From positions 1 to 23,238 of the forward strand of contig CAZYZQ010000025.1 of NCBI GenBank assembly GCA_964652075.1: a DNA stretch of 23,238 nt, given 5' to 3'. Source of the stretch: CAZYZQ01 sp964652075 (GTDB lineage: Bacteria > Bacillota > Clostridia > Oscillospirales > Oscillospiraceae). The position numbers were made by a program, and so were the translations under genes. The notes beneath the pieces were generated by a model, which was not told the origin of the DNA, ran no database searches, and saw only the letters and a program-made list of their open reading frames with translations. Positions 6,571-13,628 of the stretch are shown one piece after another (the stretch's first letter is position 1; each line of letters starts with the position of its first letter).

Positions 6571-8193
6571 ATGAAAAAACTGAAATCGCTTCTTGCGCTT
6601 CTGCTGGTAGCGGCGCTGTGCCTGACGCTGCTGGCCGCGTGCAGCAAGAAGGACGACGCTCCGGCCAATACCCCGGCCGAGACGCCGGAGGAGCCGGAAC
6701 AGCCCGATGAAACACCGGAGGAGCCGGAAGAACCGGAAGAATCGGAAGAGCCCGACGAACCGGAGGAGATCGAGGAGATCACCATGTCGGTCTTCGACCT
6801 CGGCGGTATCGGGCCGTATAAGGACAAGGTGGAAGCCGCGATCAACGAGATCTCCGAGGCGGAGATCGGCGTGCATGTCACGTTCGAGTATTGGGACGCC
6901 GGCAGCTATGTCACACAGATCGGTCTGGCCATGGCGGGCGGCACGCCGCTTGACATCGTCGCGCTGATCCCGATCGGCGGCGCGTCGCTGTCCACGCTCT
7001 ACGCCAACGGCCAGCTGATGGACATCAGCTCCTATCTGGCGCAGGACTATGCGTCCGACATGATGGACATTGTCTCGGATTACATCAGCGTCTACACCTT
7101 TGAGGGCAGCATCTACGGCGTGCCGACCTACCGCATCTATGCTGCAAACCAGTACCTCATCATGCGCAAGGACATTCTGGAGGAGCTTGGCAAGGTCGAA
7201 TATGCCGAAAACATGACGAACTGGCAGGAGTTTGCAGACCTGCTGTACGAGGTGCGCGACAACTATGACGACATCTGGCCGCTCGTCGGCGGTACGGACC
7301 ACGACGTGCTGACCAGCACCGTTGTGCTTTTCCCGGAGCTCACCACCGGCGGCAGCTTCGACACGAACGTGCTCTATGACCGTCTGGGCGACACGCTGAA
7401 CATCCTCTGGACGGACAGCGAGGGCAACGTCGGCCTGAACTATCTCCAGCCCGCCTATATCGACGTGGAGAAGAACATGGCCGAGTGGATGGCGGAGGGG
7501 CTGATCTACCCCGACACCGCGATCAACATCGAGGCGCAGGACACACTGATGAAGCAGGGCATCGACTTTGCCAACTATCAGGGCTCCGAGGTCGGCGTTG
7601 AGATTGCCAAGCAGGCCTCGACCGGCCATGAGCTGGTCTGCCGTCAGGTTGCGCCCGCGATGGTCACGACGGCGCAGCTGAACGTCTGGGGCATGGGCGT
7701 CCCGGTCATTGCCGAAAACCCGGAGGCTGCCGTCAAGTTTATGAACCTGCTCTACTCCAACCAGCAGATCATGAACACACTGGTCTACGGCGTGGAGGGC
7801 GACGACTGGTACCTGACAGAGACCGGCGAGGCCGACTATCCGGACGGCAAGACGGCGGAGACGGCTGAGTACCACTACAAGGATTGGATGCTCGGCAATC
7901 AGTTCCTGCTCTACCCGTGGGCGGGGCAGGGCCCGGACTTCCGCGAGGTTGCCCAGCAGGCCAATGAGGACGCTGTGAAGTCGCCGTACCTCGGCTTCGC
8001 GCTGAATGTATCCGGCATGGATACGACCATCGCCTCGATCACCTCGGTTTACGGCCAGTACCATCCGGCGCTGGTCAGCGGCCAGTACACCGACGCGCTG
8101 CAGGAGGAGTATGTGGCGGCCATGGAGGCGGCGGGCGTGAACGACTACGTCGCCATGGCGCAGGAACAGCTCGACGCGTTCCTCGGCAAGTAA
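6571..8193 (+). CDS. Lipoprotein extracellular solute-binding protein (SBP2), DUF3502 type
   Basis: A 540-residue ABC-importer binding protein, closely paralogous to SBP3 and more distantly to SBP1. Signal peptide 1-23 with lipobox LAAC and lipidated Cys24 is followed by an extremely acidic Pro/Glu tether (about 27-68). The mature domain carries the same landmarks as SBP3 (GLAMAGG, IYGVPTYRIYAANQY, PEAAVKFMNLLYSN) and a DUF3502-like C-terminus (YGQYHPALVSGQYTD, QEQLDAFLGK). The ATG at 6571 is chosen because AAGGAGG (6554-6560) is 10 bases upstream; an earlier in-frame ATG at 6532 lies inside the -10 box. It is a single-gene unit between its own promoter and a strong terminator, with no permease genes beside it, so it probably docks to transporters encoded elsewhere. 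The ligand is unknown. Confidence 0.9.
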   Translation: MKKLKSLLALLLVAALCLTLLAACSKKDDAPANTPAETPEEPEQPDETPEEPEEPEESEEPDEPEEIEEITMSVFDLGGIGPYKDKVEAAINEISEAEIGVHVTFEYWDAGSYVTQIGLAMAGGTPLDIVALIPIGGASLSTLYANGQLMDISSYLAQDYASDMMDIVSDYISVYTFEGSIYGVPTYRIYAANQYLIMRKDILEELGKVEYAENMTNWQEFADLLYEVRDNYDDIWPLVGGTDHDVLTSTVVLFPELTTGGSFDTNVLYDRLGDTLNILWTDSEGNVGLNYLQPAYIDVEKNMAEWMAEGLIYPDTAINIEAQDTLMKQGIDFANYQGSEVGVEIAKQASTGHELVCRQVAPAMVTTAQLNVWGMGVPVIAENPEAAVKFMNLLYSNQQIMNTLVYGVEGDDWYLTETGEADYPDGKTAETAEYHYKDWMLGNQFLLYPWAGQGPDFREVAQQANEDAVKSPYLGFALNVSGMDTTIASITSVYGQYHPALVSGQYTDALQEEYVAAMEAAGVNDYVAMAQEQLDAFLGK

Positions 8194-8205
8194 GAAACAG
8201 AAAGG

Positions 8206-8239
8206 CCGCCCCGGCGCGCGTCGCACGGGGCGGTTTTTT
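8206..8239 (+). terminator. Terminator of SBP2, overlapping the LacI stop
   Basis: CCGCCCCG (8206-8213) pairs with CGGGGCGG (8226-8233) and is followed by six T (8234-8239). The run overlaps the stop codon of the convergent LacI gene (8240-8238). The minus-strand side is also fairly T-rich (complement of GAAACAGAAA), so it may serve both genes. Confidence 0.85.
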
Positions 8240-9305
8240 AGAGTTCGGGCAGCGGGCCGGTGGAGCCGCGCACAACAATCTTATGGGGCATGGTGATGTG
8301 GACAGGCTGCTGCTGCCGCCCCTCCAGCAGATCGATCATCAGTCTGGCTGACGCCACGCCCGCCTCATAGGATGGGTGGAAGAGCGAGGTGATCTGCGGC
8401 TGGCAGTAGCGGGTGGCAGGGCTGTTGTCAAAGCCGACGACGGCGACGTCTTCCGGCACGCGCAGCCCGGCGCCCTGCAATGCGTGGATGAGGGCCAGCG
8501 CCAGCGTGTCAAAGCAGCAGAGAATGACGTCCGGCATCTGGGCGCGCGGCAGGCGGAGGAACTCCTGTGCCGCCTGCAATGCGTCAAGGTAGCAGTCGCT
8601 GACATCGCCGTGGCAGATCGCGCGCGTCACCGGGATGTCCGCAAGGCCAAACTCCGCCAGCGCGTCGCGCATCCCGCGCTCGCGGTTGCGTGAGAAAGCG
8701 GGGAAGCCCGGCTCCGACTCCCGGCGATAGGCGAAGAAGCCGAACCGGCGGTGGCCGCGCGCAATCAGCCGCGTCGTGATATCGTATTCCGCCTCATAGT
8801 CGCTGAAGGAGATGCAGTAGGGATAGCCCGGCTCCTGCTCCGCGTAGCCGGAGGTGTTGCTCAAAATGACCGGGATATCGCCGATCTGCCGCAGCGTACT
8901 GGTTGCAACGGGGCCGAGCAGGATCGCGCCGCCGACAAGGCCACGCTGCACATAGCGCACGTGGTCGCTCCACGCCTCCGTGCGGAAGTTGCCGTCCTCC
9001 TGCAGATCCGGGGTAATGAGGGACATGAGCATATCGTAGTTCTGCGCGCGGAGCACGTCGTGGATTCCACGCACGCATTCGCCCGCCATGACAGGGGAGA
9101 ACGTGGAGCTGGCGACGAGCACCGTGCGGTTGACGCCGCGCCCCAGATTGCGCCCGACAATGCTCGGACGGAAGTCCAGCTCCCGGATGGCCTCGCGCAC
9201 CAGCTGCCGCCGCTTCTCGCTGACGGGGTAGTTGCCGTTGAGCACGCGCGAAACCGTGGCGGGCGAGACGCCCGCAAGCTTTGCAACGTCGTAGATTGTG
9301 GCCAT
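8238..9305 (-). CDS. LacI-family transcriptional regulator 1
   Basis: A 355-residue repressor-type regulator. Residues 1-about 55 are the LacI helix-turn-helix and hinge (ATIYDVAKLAGVSPATVSRVLNG, then RPSIVGRNL). Residues about 60-345 are a periplasmic-binding-protein-like ligand domain, with the family C-terminal signature VPEDVAVVGFDN and QPQITSLFHPSYEAG. The ATG at 9305 has GGAGG (9317-9313) 7 bases upstream. It is divergent from the intact dehydrogenase-alpha operon, with only 84 bases between, and convergent with SBP2. It therefore probably controls one or both through a sugar-like effector. Residues of the DNA-recognition helix are essentially canonical for the family. Confidence 0.94.
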   Translation of the reverse strand: MATIYDVAKLAGVSPATVSRVLNGNYPVSEKRRQLVREAIRELDFRPSIVGRNLGRGVNRTVLVASSTFSPVMAGECVRGIHDVLRAQNYDMLMSLITPDLQEDGNFRTEAWSDHVRYVQRGLVGGAILLGPVATSTLRQIGDIPVILSNTSGYAEQEPGYPYCISFSDYEAEYDITTRLIARGHRRFGFFAYRRESEPGFPAFSRNRERGMRDALAEFGLADIPVTRAICHGDVSDCYLDALQAAQEFLRLPRAQMPDVILCCFDTLALALIHALQGAGLRVPEDVAVVGFDNSPATRYCQPQITSLFHPSYEAGVASARLMIDLLEGRQQQPVHITMPHKIVVRGSTGPLPEL

Positions 9306-9389
9306 GCAGGCACCTCCCTTCGGAACACTGCCATTTTACCGCAATCGGGCCGGCCTGTAAAGGGATGAAAAGAAAGGAAGAAATCAGAA

Positions 9390-10514
9390 ATGAACCGAAA
9401 ATGGAGAGCGGCCGTCGTTGGATGCGGCGGGATTGCCAATCAGAAGCACCTGCCGTCGCTCAAAAAGCTGGCGGACCGCGTTGAAGTGGTCGCACTGTGC
9501 GACCTGATCGCCGAGCGGGCGGAGAAAGCTGCCGCAGAGTACGGCGCGCCGGGCGCGAAGGTCTATACGGACTACCGCGAGCTGCTTCGCGACGAGACGA
9601 TCGATATCGTCCACGTCTGCACGCCGAACCGGATGCATAGCGAAATCTCAGTCGCTGCGCTGGACGCGGGCAAGCACGTCTACTGCGAGAAGCCGATGGC
9701 GATCAACTCTGCCGAAGCGCAGAAGATGCTGGACGCGCAGAAGCGCTCCGGCAAGCTTCTGACCGTTGGCCACCAGTACCGGCAGGGCGCGCACAACCGC
9801 GCGATGAAGGAGATCGCGGCCTCGGGCCAGCTGGGCGAGATCTACTACGCCGAGGCGCACGCGCTGCGCCGCCGCGCAGTGCCGAACTGGGGCGTGTTCC
9901 TGAACAAGTATGAGCAGGGCGGCGGCCCGCTGGTTGACTGCGGCTCGCACTCGCTGGATCTGACGCTGTGGATGATGGACAACTACAAGCCGAAGTACGT
10001 CCTCGGCCAGACCTTTAACAAGCTTGGAACCGGCCTCGAGCCGCACGAGCAGGGCAACGTCGGCGGCTCGTGGGACAACAAGCACTTTGAGGTGGAGGAC
10101 TCCGCGTTCGGCATGATCAAGATGGAGAATGGCGCGACGATCATGCTGTTTTCCAGCTGGGCGATCAACAAGCTGAACGTCAAGCAGGGCCTGTGCACGC
10201 TCTGCGGTACCAAGGGCGGCCTGTCCGCCGAGCCGTTCTCGCTGACCTCGCCAAAGTGCGACGTGCAGATCAATCAGGTCATTGCGGGCCGCCTTTCTGA
10301 GACGACGCTGCCGTATAAAGACATCAGCAGGCCGGACGAGAATGCGGATCCGGGTTGGCTGGAGCTGAAAAATATTCTCGACGCGCTGGAGGGCAAGGCG
10401 GAGCTGATCGTCAAGCCGGAGCAGGCGTTCGTTGTGACACAGATTCTCGAAGCCATCTACAAATCGGCGGAGCTGGGCCGCGCGGTTGAGATCCGGGAGG
10501 GCAAACTATGCTAA
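9390..10514 (+). CDS. Gfo/Idh/MocA-family dehydrogenase, candidate glycoside 3-oxidase
   Basis: A 374-residue NAD(P)-dependent oxidoreductase. Residues 6-16 (AAVVGCGGIAN) are the Rossmann nucleotide-binding loop. The EKP motif with Lys101 is at 100-102. The C-terminal domain carries GGGPLVDCGSHSLDLTLWMM, giving the Asp183/His187 catalytic pair typical of the family. In DgpA-type systems such an enzyme oxidises the sugar C3 hydroxyl of a glycoside to a ketone, which labilises the glycosidic bond for the lyase. That role is inferred here from the directly overlapping alpha gene. The start has AAAGGAAG (9373-9380) 9 bases upstream. It is the only intact dehydrogenase of this kind in the window, so it may serve all the lyases. 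It could instead act on free sugars or inositols. Confidence 0.9.
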   Translation: MNRKWRAAVVGCGGIANQKHLPSLKKLADRVEVVALCDLIAERAEKAAAEYGAPGAKVYTDYRELLRDETIDIVHVCTPNRMHSEISVAALDAGKHVYCEKPMAINSAEAQKMLDAQKRSGKLLTVGHQYRQGAHNRAMKEIAASGQLGEIYYAEAHALRRRAVPNWGVFLNKYEQGGGPLVDCGSHSLDLTLWMMDNYKPKYVLGQTFNKLGTGLEPHEQGNVGGSWDNKHFEVEDSAFGMIKMENGATIMLFSSWAINKLNVKQGLCTLCGTKGGLSAEPFSLTSPKCDVQINQVIAGRLSETTLPYKDISRPDENADPGWLELKNILDALEGKAELIVKPEQAFVVTQILEAIYKSAELGRAVEIREGKLC

Positions 10515-11476
10515 AGCGCGGCGTCTCCTTTTACAGCTATCAGAACGAGTGGAACGCCGGGCGGATGGATCTCGAAGCCTGTGTCCGCGCGGTGGCGGAG
10601 CTGGGCGCGGACGGCATTGAGCTGCTGGCCGTACAGACCCCGCCGACCACCTATCCCAATCCCACGCCAGCGGAAGGCGAGGCATGGTGGGCGCTCATGG
10701 AGAAGTACCACACAAAACCCGTCTGCTTTGACTCGCTCATCCGCGCGCAGGACATGACGTTGGAGGAGCAGACTTGCCGGATGCGCGACGAGATCACCTA
10801 CTGTAAGGAGCTCGGCTTCCACATCATGCGCTCGCCGATGCTCTACGGCCTGAGCCGCGACGCGATTGAGCGCAATATGGACTATGCAGCGCAGTGCGAT
10901 GTGAATATCAGCATTGAAGTGCATGTGCCCATGGTGCTCGGCGGGCCGGAGGTGGAGACGTATCTGGAGTGGGCGGAGCGCATCGGCACGAAGCACGCCG
11001 GGATCATCCCGGATGCCGCCATCTTCTCTGTGAAGCTGCCCGCGCCGCTGCTGCGCTGCGCCCGGCTACACGGGGCGGAGCAGGAGGAAATCGAAGCTGT
11101 CGAAGCGGCCTTCGCCGCAAAGCTCCCGCTGGACGAACTGGGCGGGAAGCTGCCGGAACGGCACAGAACGCAGGGGCTGGAGGAGCTGCTGCGCTGGGCC
11201 ACCCGCTGCAAGACCTGCCCGCCCGAGCAGATGCGCGATTTCGCACCGTACATCACCCATGTCCACGGCAAATTCTACGAGGTCGACGAGACGGGCGTGG
11301 AGCGGGGCATCCCCTATGACCGCATTGTAAAAACGCTCAAGGAGATCGGCTATACCGGCTATCTCAACTCGGAATTTGAGGGCCAGAAGGTCAATGCGCC
11401 GGAGGACCCCATCGACGAGCTCGAGCAGGTGCGCCGCCAGCACCGGATGCTGGAGCGGTACTGGAATCAGGCATAA
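10508..11476 (+). CDS. Lone alpha-type TIM-barrel protein (C-glycoside lyase/sugar isomerase-like)
   Basis: A 322-residue xylose-isomerase-like TIM barrel starting MLKRGVSFYSYQ, the same opening as the other alpha modules here. Metal-site motifs are IEVH (Glu137, His139), IIPDAA (Asp169), HVHGKFYEV (His253) and NSEFEG (Glu289). It overlaps the dehydrogenase by 7 bases (ATGCTAA), implying translational coupling and a shared substrate. Unlike the other four alpha modules it has no beta domain fused or adjacent in its own operon. It could borrow a beta partner from another unit, work without one, or catalyse a later isomerisation of the 3-keto sugar. The region 200-240 has a shorter insert than in the other alphas. 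Confidence 0.85.
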   Translation: MLKRGVSFYSYQNEWNAGRMDLEACVRAVAELGADGIELLAVQTPPTTYPNPTPAEGEAWWALMEKYHTKPVCFDSLIRAQDMTLEEQTCRMRDEITYCKELGFHIMRSPMLYGLSRDAIERNMDYAAQCDVNISIEVHVPMVLGGPEVETYLEWAERIGTKHAGIIPDAAIFSVKLPAPLLRCARLHGAEQEEIEAVEAAFAAKLPLDELGGKLPERHRTQGLEELLRWATRCKTCPPEQMRDFAPYITHVHGKFYEVDETGVERGIPYDRIVKTLKEIGYTGYLNSEFEGQKVNAPEDPIDELEQVRRQHRMLERYWNQA

Positions 11477-11479
11477 AAA

Positions 11480-11512
11480 CGGCGCTGCACCGGACTTTCC
11501 GGTGCAGCGCCG
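11480..11512. terminator. Bidirectional terminator between convergent genes
   Basis: A perfect 15-bp stem (11480-11494 with 11498-11512) closes a CTT loop. The minus-strand exit has five T (complement of 11475-11479), and the plus-strand exit is CTTCTTATT. It separates the lone alpha gene from the convergent beta-alpha fusion, 4 bases after each gene. Confidence 0.88.
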
Positions 11513-11516
11513 CTTC

Positions 11517-12890
11517 TTATTCATCAATATATTTTTTCAACATGATATGGTGGCGGCGCACCTGCTCGACGCTGTCGACGTCAAAGTCGCGCAGGTCGTG
11601 GTAGTGCCGCTGCCCCTCGTACTCGGAGCAGATGTAGCCGTCGTAATTTCCGGCCTTCAGCGCGTCGATGCACGCTTTCATCGGGATGCAGTATTCCTCC
11701 ATGTCCTCGGTCATCTCATAGAGCTTGCCGTGGACATTGACGGTGTAGGGCGCCAGCGCCGTCAGGTCGGCGGGGTCGTTATTCACATAGTCGAAGACCT
11801 CGCGCGCGTAGTACAGGTCGATCTCATTGCCACCCAAGCGCTTGACATCCTCATAGTTCTGCTCGCGGTCGGACTGGCCGCTCATATAGGCGTCAATGGA
11901 GTACCGGATCAGCTCCGGCGTCGCGCCGCGGCGCAGGTGGCGCTCATAGACCAGACGGATCGGCTTCGGAATGAAGATGCCGGTGTCGGGGATCAGTCCC
12001 AGAAACTTTGTGCCGGTCTTATCGACATACTCACAGATTTCCGCAACGCGCTGGTCGACAACGCCGTGGGAGATGCGCGCCGGGGAGTGGATCTCAGTCG
12101 CCAGAATGACGCCGTTCTCCTCCGCAAACGGCAGGCATTCCACCATGCTCGCGAACGGAGACTGGCAGCGGATGCGGTCGAAGCCGAGTCGGCGCGCCAG
12201 CCTGATGTCGCCCATCAGCTTGGCGGTGGCGGCAGCCAGATCCGGAGCCTTGTCGCGTGAGAAGACGCGGCTCGAGCCGGAGGCGTCGTAGCAGACCGCG
12301 CGCATCTTATATTTTTCCATCAGATCCTTGAATTTTTCGACAAAATAGTCGCTCGGCTCCGGGTAGTTCGGGACAATCTGCTCAGTCAGGATTTCAATAC
12401 CGTCGGCGTCGAGGTCGTGGACGGCTTTGATCTGCCCCTCCAGATCCAGCTCGCCCTTGAAGACCTCCTGCTGGTAGCTGTAGAGCGAGACGCCGCGCTT
12501 GATCGAGCTTTGCAATTTGATGGTCTGCGTATAGGCGTTCGCGCCGTCGGCGCCGCCCGCATTGTGGACCTGATTGACATACAGCTCGTGATAGCCCGGC
12601 GTCAGGCCGCCCGGGCAGGTGACGCGGATCGTTGCGACCTCCGCAAACTCCCAGCGGAACGTGCGCTCGGCGCGCATTTCAGCCTGTGTGAAGGTGCGCC
12701 CGCGCAGCGTGAAGGTGATGGCCTCCTCCGGGAACGATACGCCGTCCACGCGGACTTCAATGCGGCTGATATCCTCGAGCACCTTGCCGTGATAGGCGGT
12801 GATCGTCAGGCCGAATTCAAAGCCGACAACCTTCCCGCCCACGCAGGTGTTCTGGAACCGCTTCTTCTGCACCATAAATTTTTCGTACAT
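11517..12890 (-). CDS. C-glycoside deglycosidase-like beta-alpha fusion (DUF6379 + TIM barrel)
   Basis: A 457-residue protein with the two lyase parts in the reverse order from 3699-5114. Residues 1-about 125 match the separate small subunits: MYEKFMVQKKRFQNTCVGGK parallels MYDNFLIQEGTLQN at 13163, followed by VEVRVDG-like and TCPGGL patterns. Residues 130-457 are the TIM barrel beginning IKRGVSLYSYQQE. Its metal-site motifs are TEIH (Glu266, His268), LIPDTG (Asp302), NVHGKLYEM (His387) and CSEYEG (Glu423). The junction lacks a long linker, as if the stop and start between a beta and an alpha gene had been lost. The ATG at 12890 has AGGAGG (12904-12899) 8 bases upstream. It is a single-gene unit, divergent from a separate beta/alpha pair. 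It probably cleaves a 3-oxo-glycoside; the exact substrate is unknown. Confidence 0.87.
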   Translation of the reverse strand: MYEKFMVQKKRFQNTCVGGKVVGFEFGLTITAYHGKVLEDISRIEVRVDGVSFPEEAITFTLRGRTFTQAEMRAERTFRWEFAEVATIRVTCPGGLTPGYHELYVNQVHNAGGADGANAYTQTIKLQSSIKRGVSLYSYQQEVFKGELDLEGQIKAVHDLDADGIEILTEQIVPNYPEPSDYFVEKFKDLMEKYKMRAVCYDASGSSRVFSRDKAPDLAAATAKLMGDIRLARRLGFDRIRCQSPFASMVECLPFAEENGVILATEIHSPARISHGVVDQRVAEICEYVDKTGTKFLGLIPDTGIFIPKPIRLVYERHLRRGATPELIRYSIDAYMSGQSDREQNYEDVKRLGGNEIDLYYAREVFDYVNNDPADLTALAPYTVNVHGKLYEMTEDMEEYCIPMKACIDALKAGNYDGYICSEYEGQRHYHDLRDFDVDSVEQVRRHHIMLKKYIDE

Positions 12891-12923
12891 GGAACTTGCC
12901 TCCTGTCCTCAGTTTGGAATTCC

Positions 12924-12953
12924 ATCTTACAGGGAAGCTTCCCAAAAAGTCAA
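12924..12953 (-). promoter_or_regulatory. Promoter of the beta-alpha fusion with spacer palindrome
   Basis: On the minus strand TTGACT (12953-12948) and TAAGAT (12929-12924) are 18 bases apart. The spacer holds the perfect 12-bp palindrome GGGAAGCTTCCC (12932-12943), well placed for a repressor. A second palindrome, TGGAATTCCA, lies at 12915-12924, just past the -10. Confidence 0.55.
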
Positions 12954-12985
12954 CACACGGGCGTTCAAAACCTTTTCCGGAGTAT

Positions 12986-12999
12986 GAAAGCGTTTTTGC
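12986..12999. promoter_or_regulatory. Candidate LacI-type operator upstream of the beta/alpha pair
   Basis: The 13-base string AAAGCGTTTTTGC (12987-12999) recurs exactly, in reverse orientation, at 19013-19025 over the -35 box of LacI regulator 2. A related GGAAAACG follows at 13005-13012. It is 30 bases upstream of the -35 at 13030. Confidence 0.5.
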
Positions 13000-13029
13000 A
13001 TTTTGGAAAACGCCGCCAGATTCTGCGCC

Positions 13030-13058
13030 TTGACCGGGAAAAACCGGCGGGCTAAAAT
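13030..13058 (+). promoter_or_regulatory. Promoter of the separate beta/alpha pair
   Basis: TTGACC (13030-13035), a 17-base spacer and TAAAAT (13053-13058) are present. The leader is about 100 bases. The stretch 13051-13072 matches the glycyl radical enzyme promoter (20213-20234) at 19 of 22 positions. Confidence 0.7.
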
Positions 13059-13162
13059 GAAAGCATAGGAAAATCAACCAAAACAGCCGGGGAAATACCA
13101 TTGCAGTTTGTGAGAAAACGCAAAATTCGGCCGAAGTACCAAACAAGAGGGAGCGGAGCACG

Positions 13163-13615
13163 ATGTATGACAACTTTTTGATCCAGGAAGGGACGCTGCA
13201 AAACGTCGAACAGGACGGCAAAATTGTGGGATTCAAGTTTGGCGTCAAGATTGCGGATTACCGCGGCGCGTTTTTGTCGCTGGTCAACGGCTACTATGTA
13301 GAGGTGGACGGCGTGGAGTATCCGACGTCGGTGCAGACCTTTGAGATCAACGGCAAGCCCCCGCGCACCTATGAGCAGCTCAAGACCTGCGTCTGGGAGC
13401 ACTGGGACTGCACGGATATGGGCTATGTCCATGTGGCGAAGGACGGCGGCCTTGAAAAGGGGATGCACCGCATCGACCTGCAGCAGTCGCTGCTCAGCCA
13501 CTACGGCTACGCCGAGGACGACGAGCTGTGGGTCACGGATCCCCCGGTGCCCGGCCACGGAAAAGGCGCGGGCAAAATGCAGAAGACCTGCTATTTTGAC
13601 ATGGAAATCAAGTGA
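13163..13615 (+). CDS. DUF6379-type beta subunit of C-glycoside deglycosidase-like lyase
   Basis: A 150-residue small protein, the size of the DgpB/CgdB partner subunits. It shares the beta pattern seen in the two fusions and at 17599: a short N-terminal strand (FLIQEGTLQN), GFKFGVKIADYRG, LVNGYYVEVDGVEY and a Gly-Gly-Leu turn (KDGGLEKGMH). The extra C-terminal tail (about 120-150, PPVPGHGKGAGKM) is not found in the others. It has no signal peptide and should be cytoplasmic. In characterised complexes the small subunit packs on the TIM barrel and is needed for activity. GGGAG lies 9 bases before the ATG. The alpha gene starts 14 bases after its stop, so the two are almost certainly cotranslated and form one complex. 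Confidence 0.85.
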   Translation: MYDNFLIQEGTLQNVEQDGKIVGFKFGVKIADYRGAFLSLVNGYYVEVDGVEYPTSVQTFEINGKPPRTYEQLKTCVWEHWDCTDMGYVHVAKDGGLEKGMHRIDLQQSLLSHYGYAEDDELWVTDPPVPGHGKGAGKMQKTCYFDMEIK

Positions 13616-13628
13616 GGAGGGACAGAAG

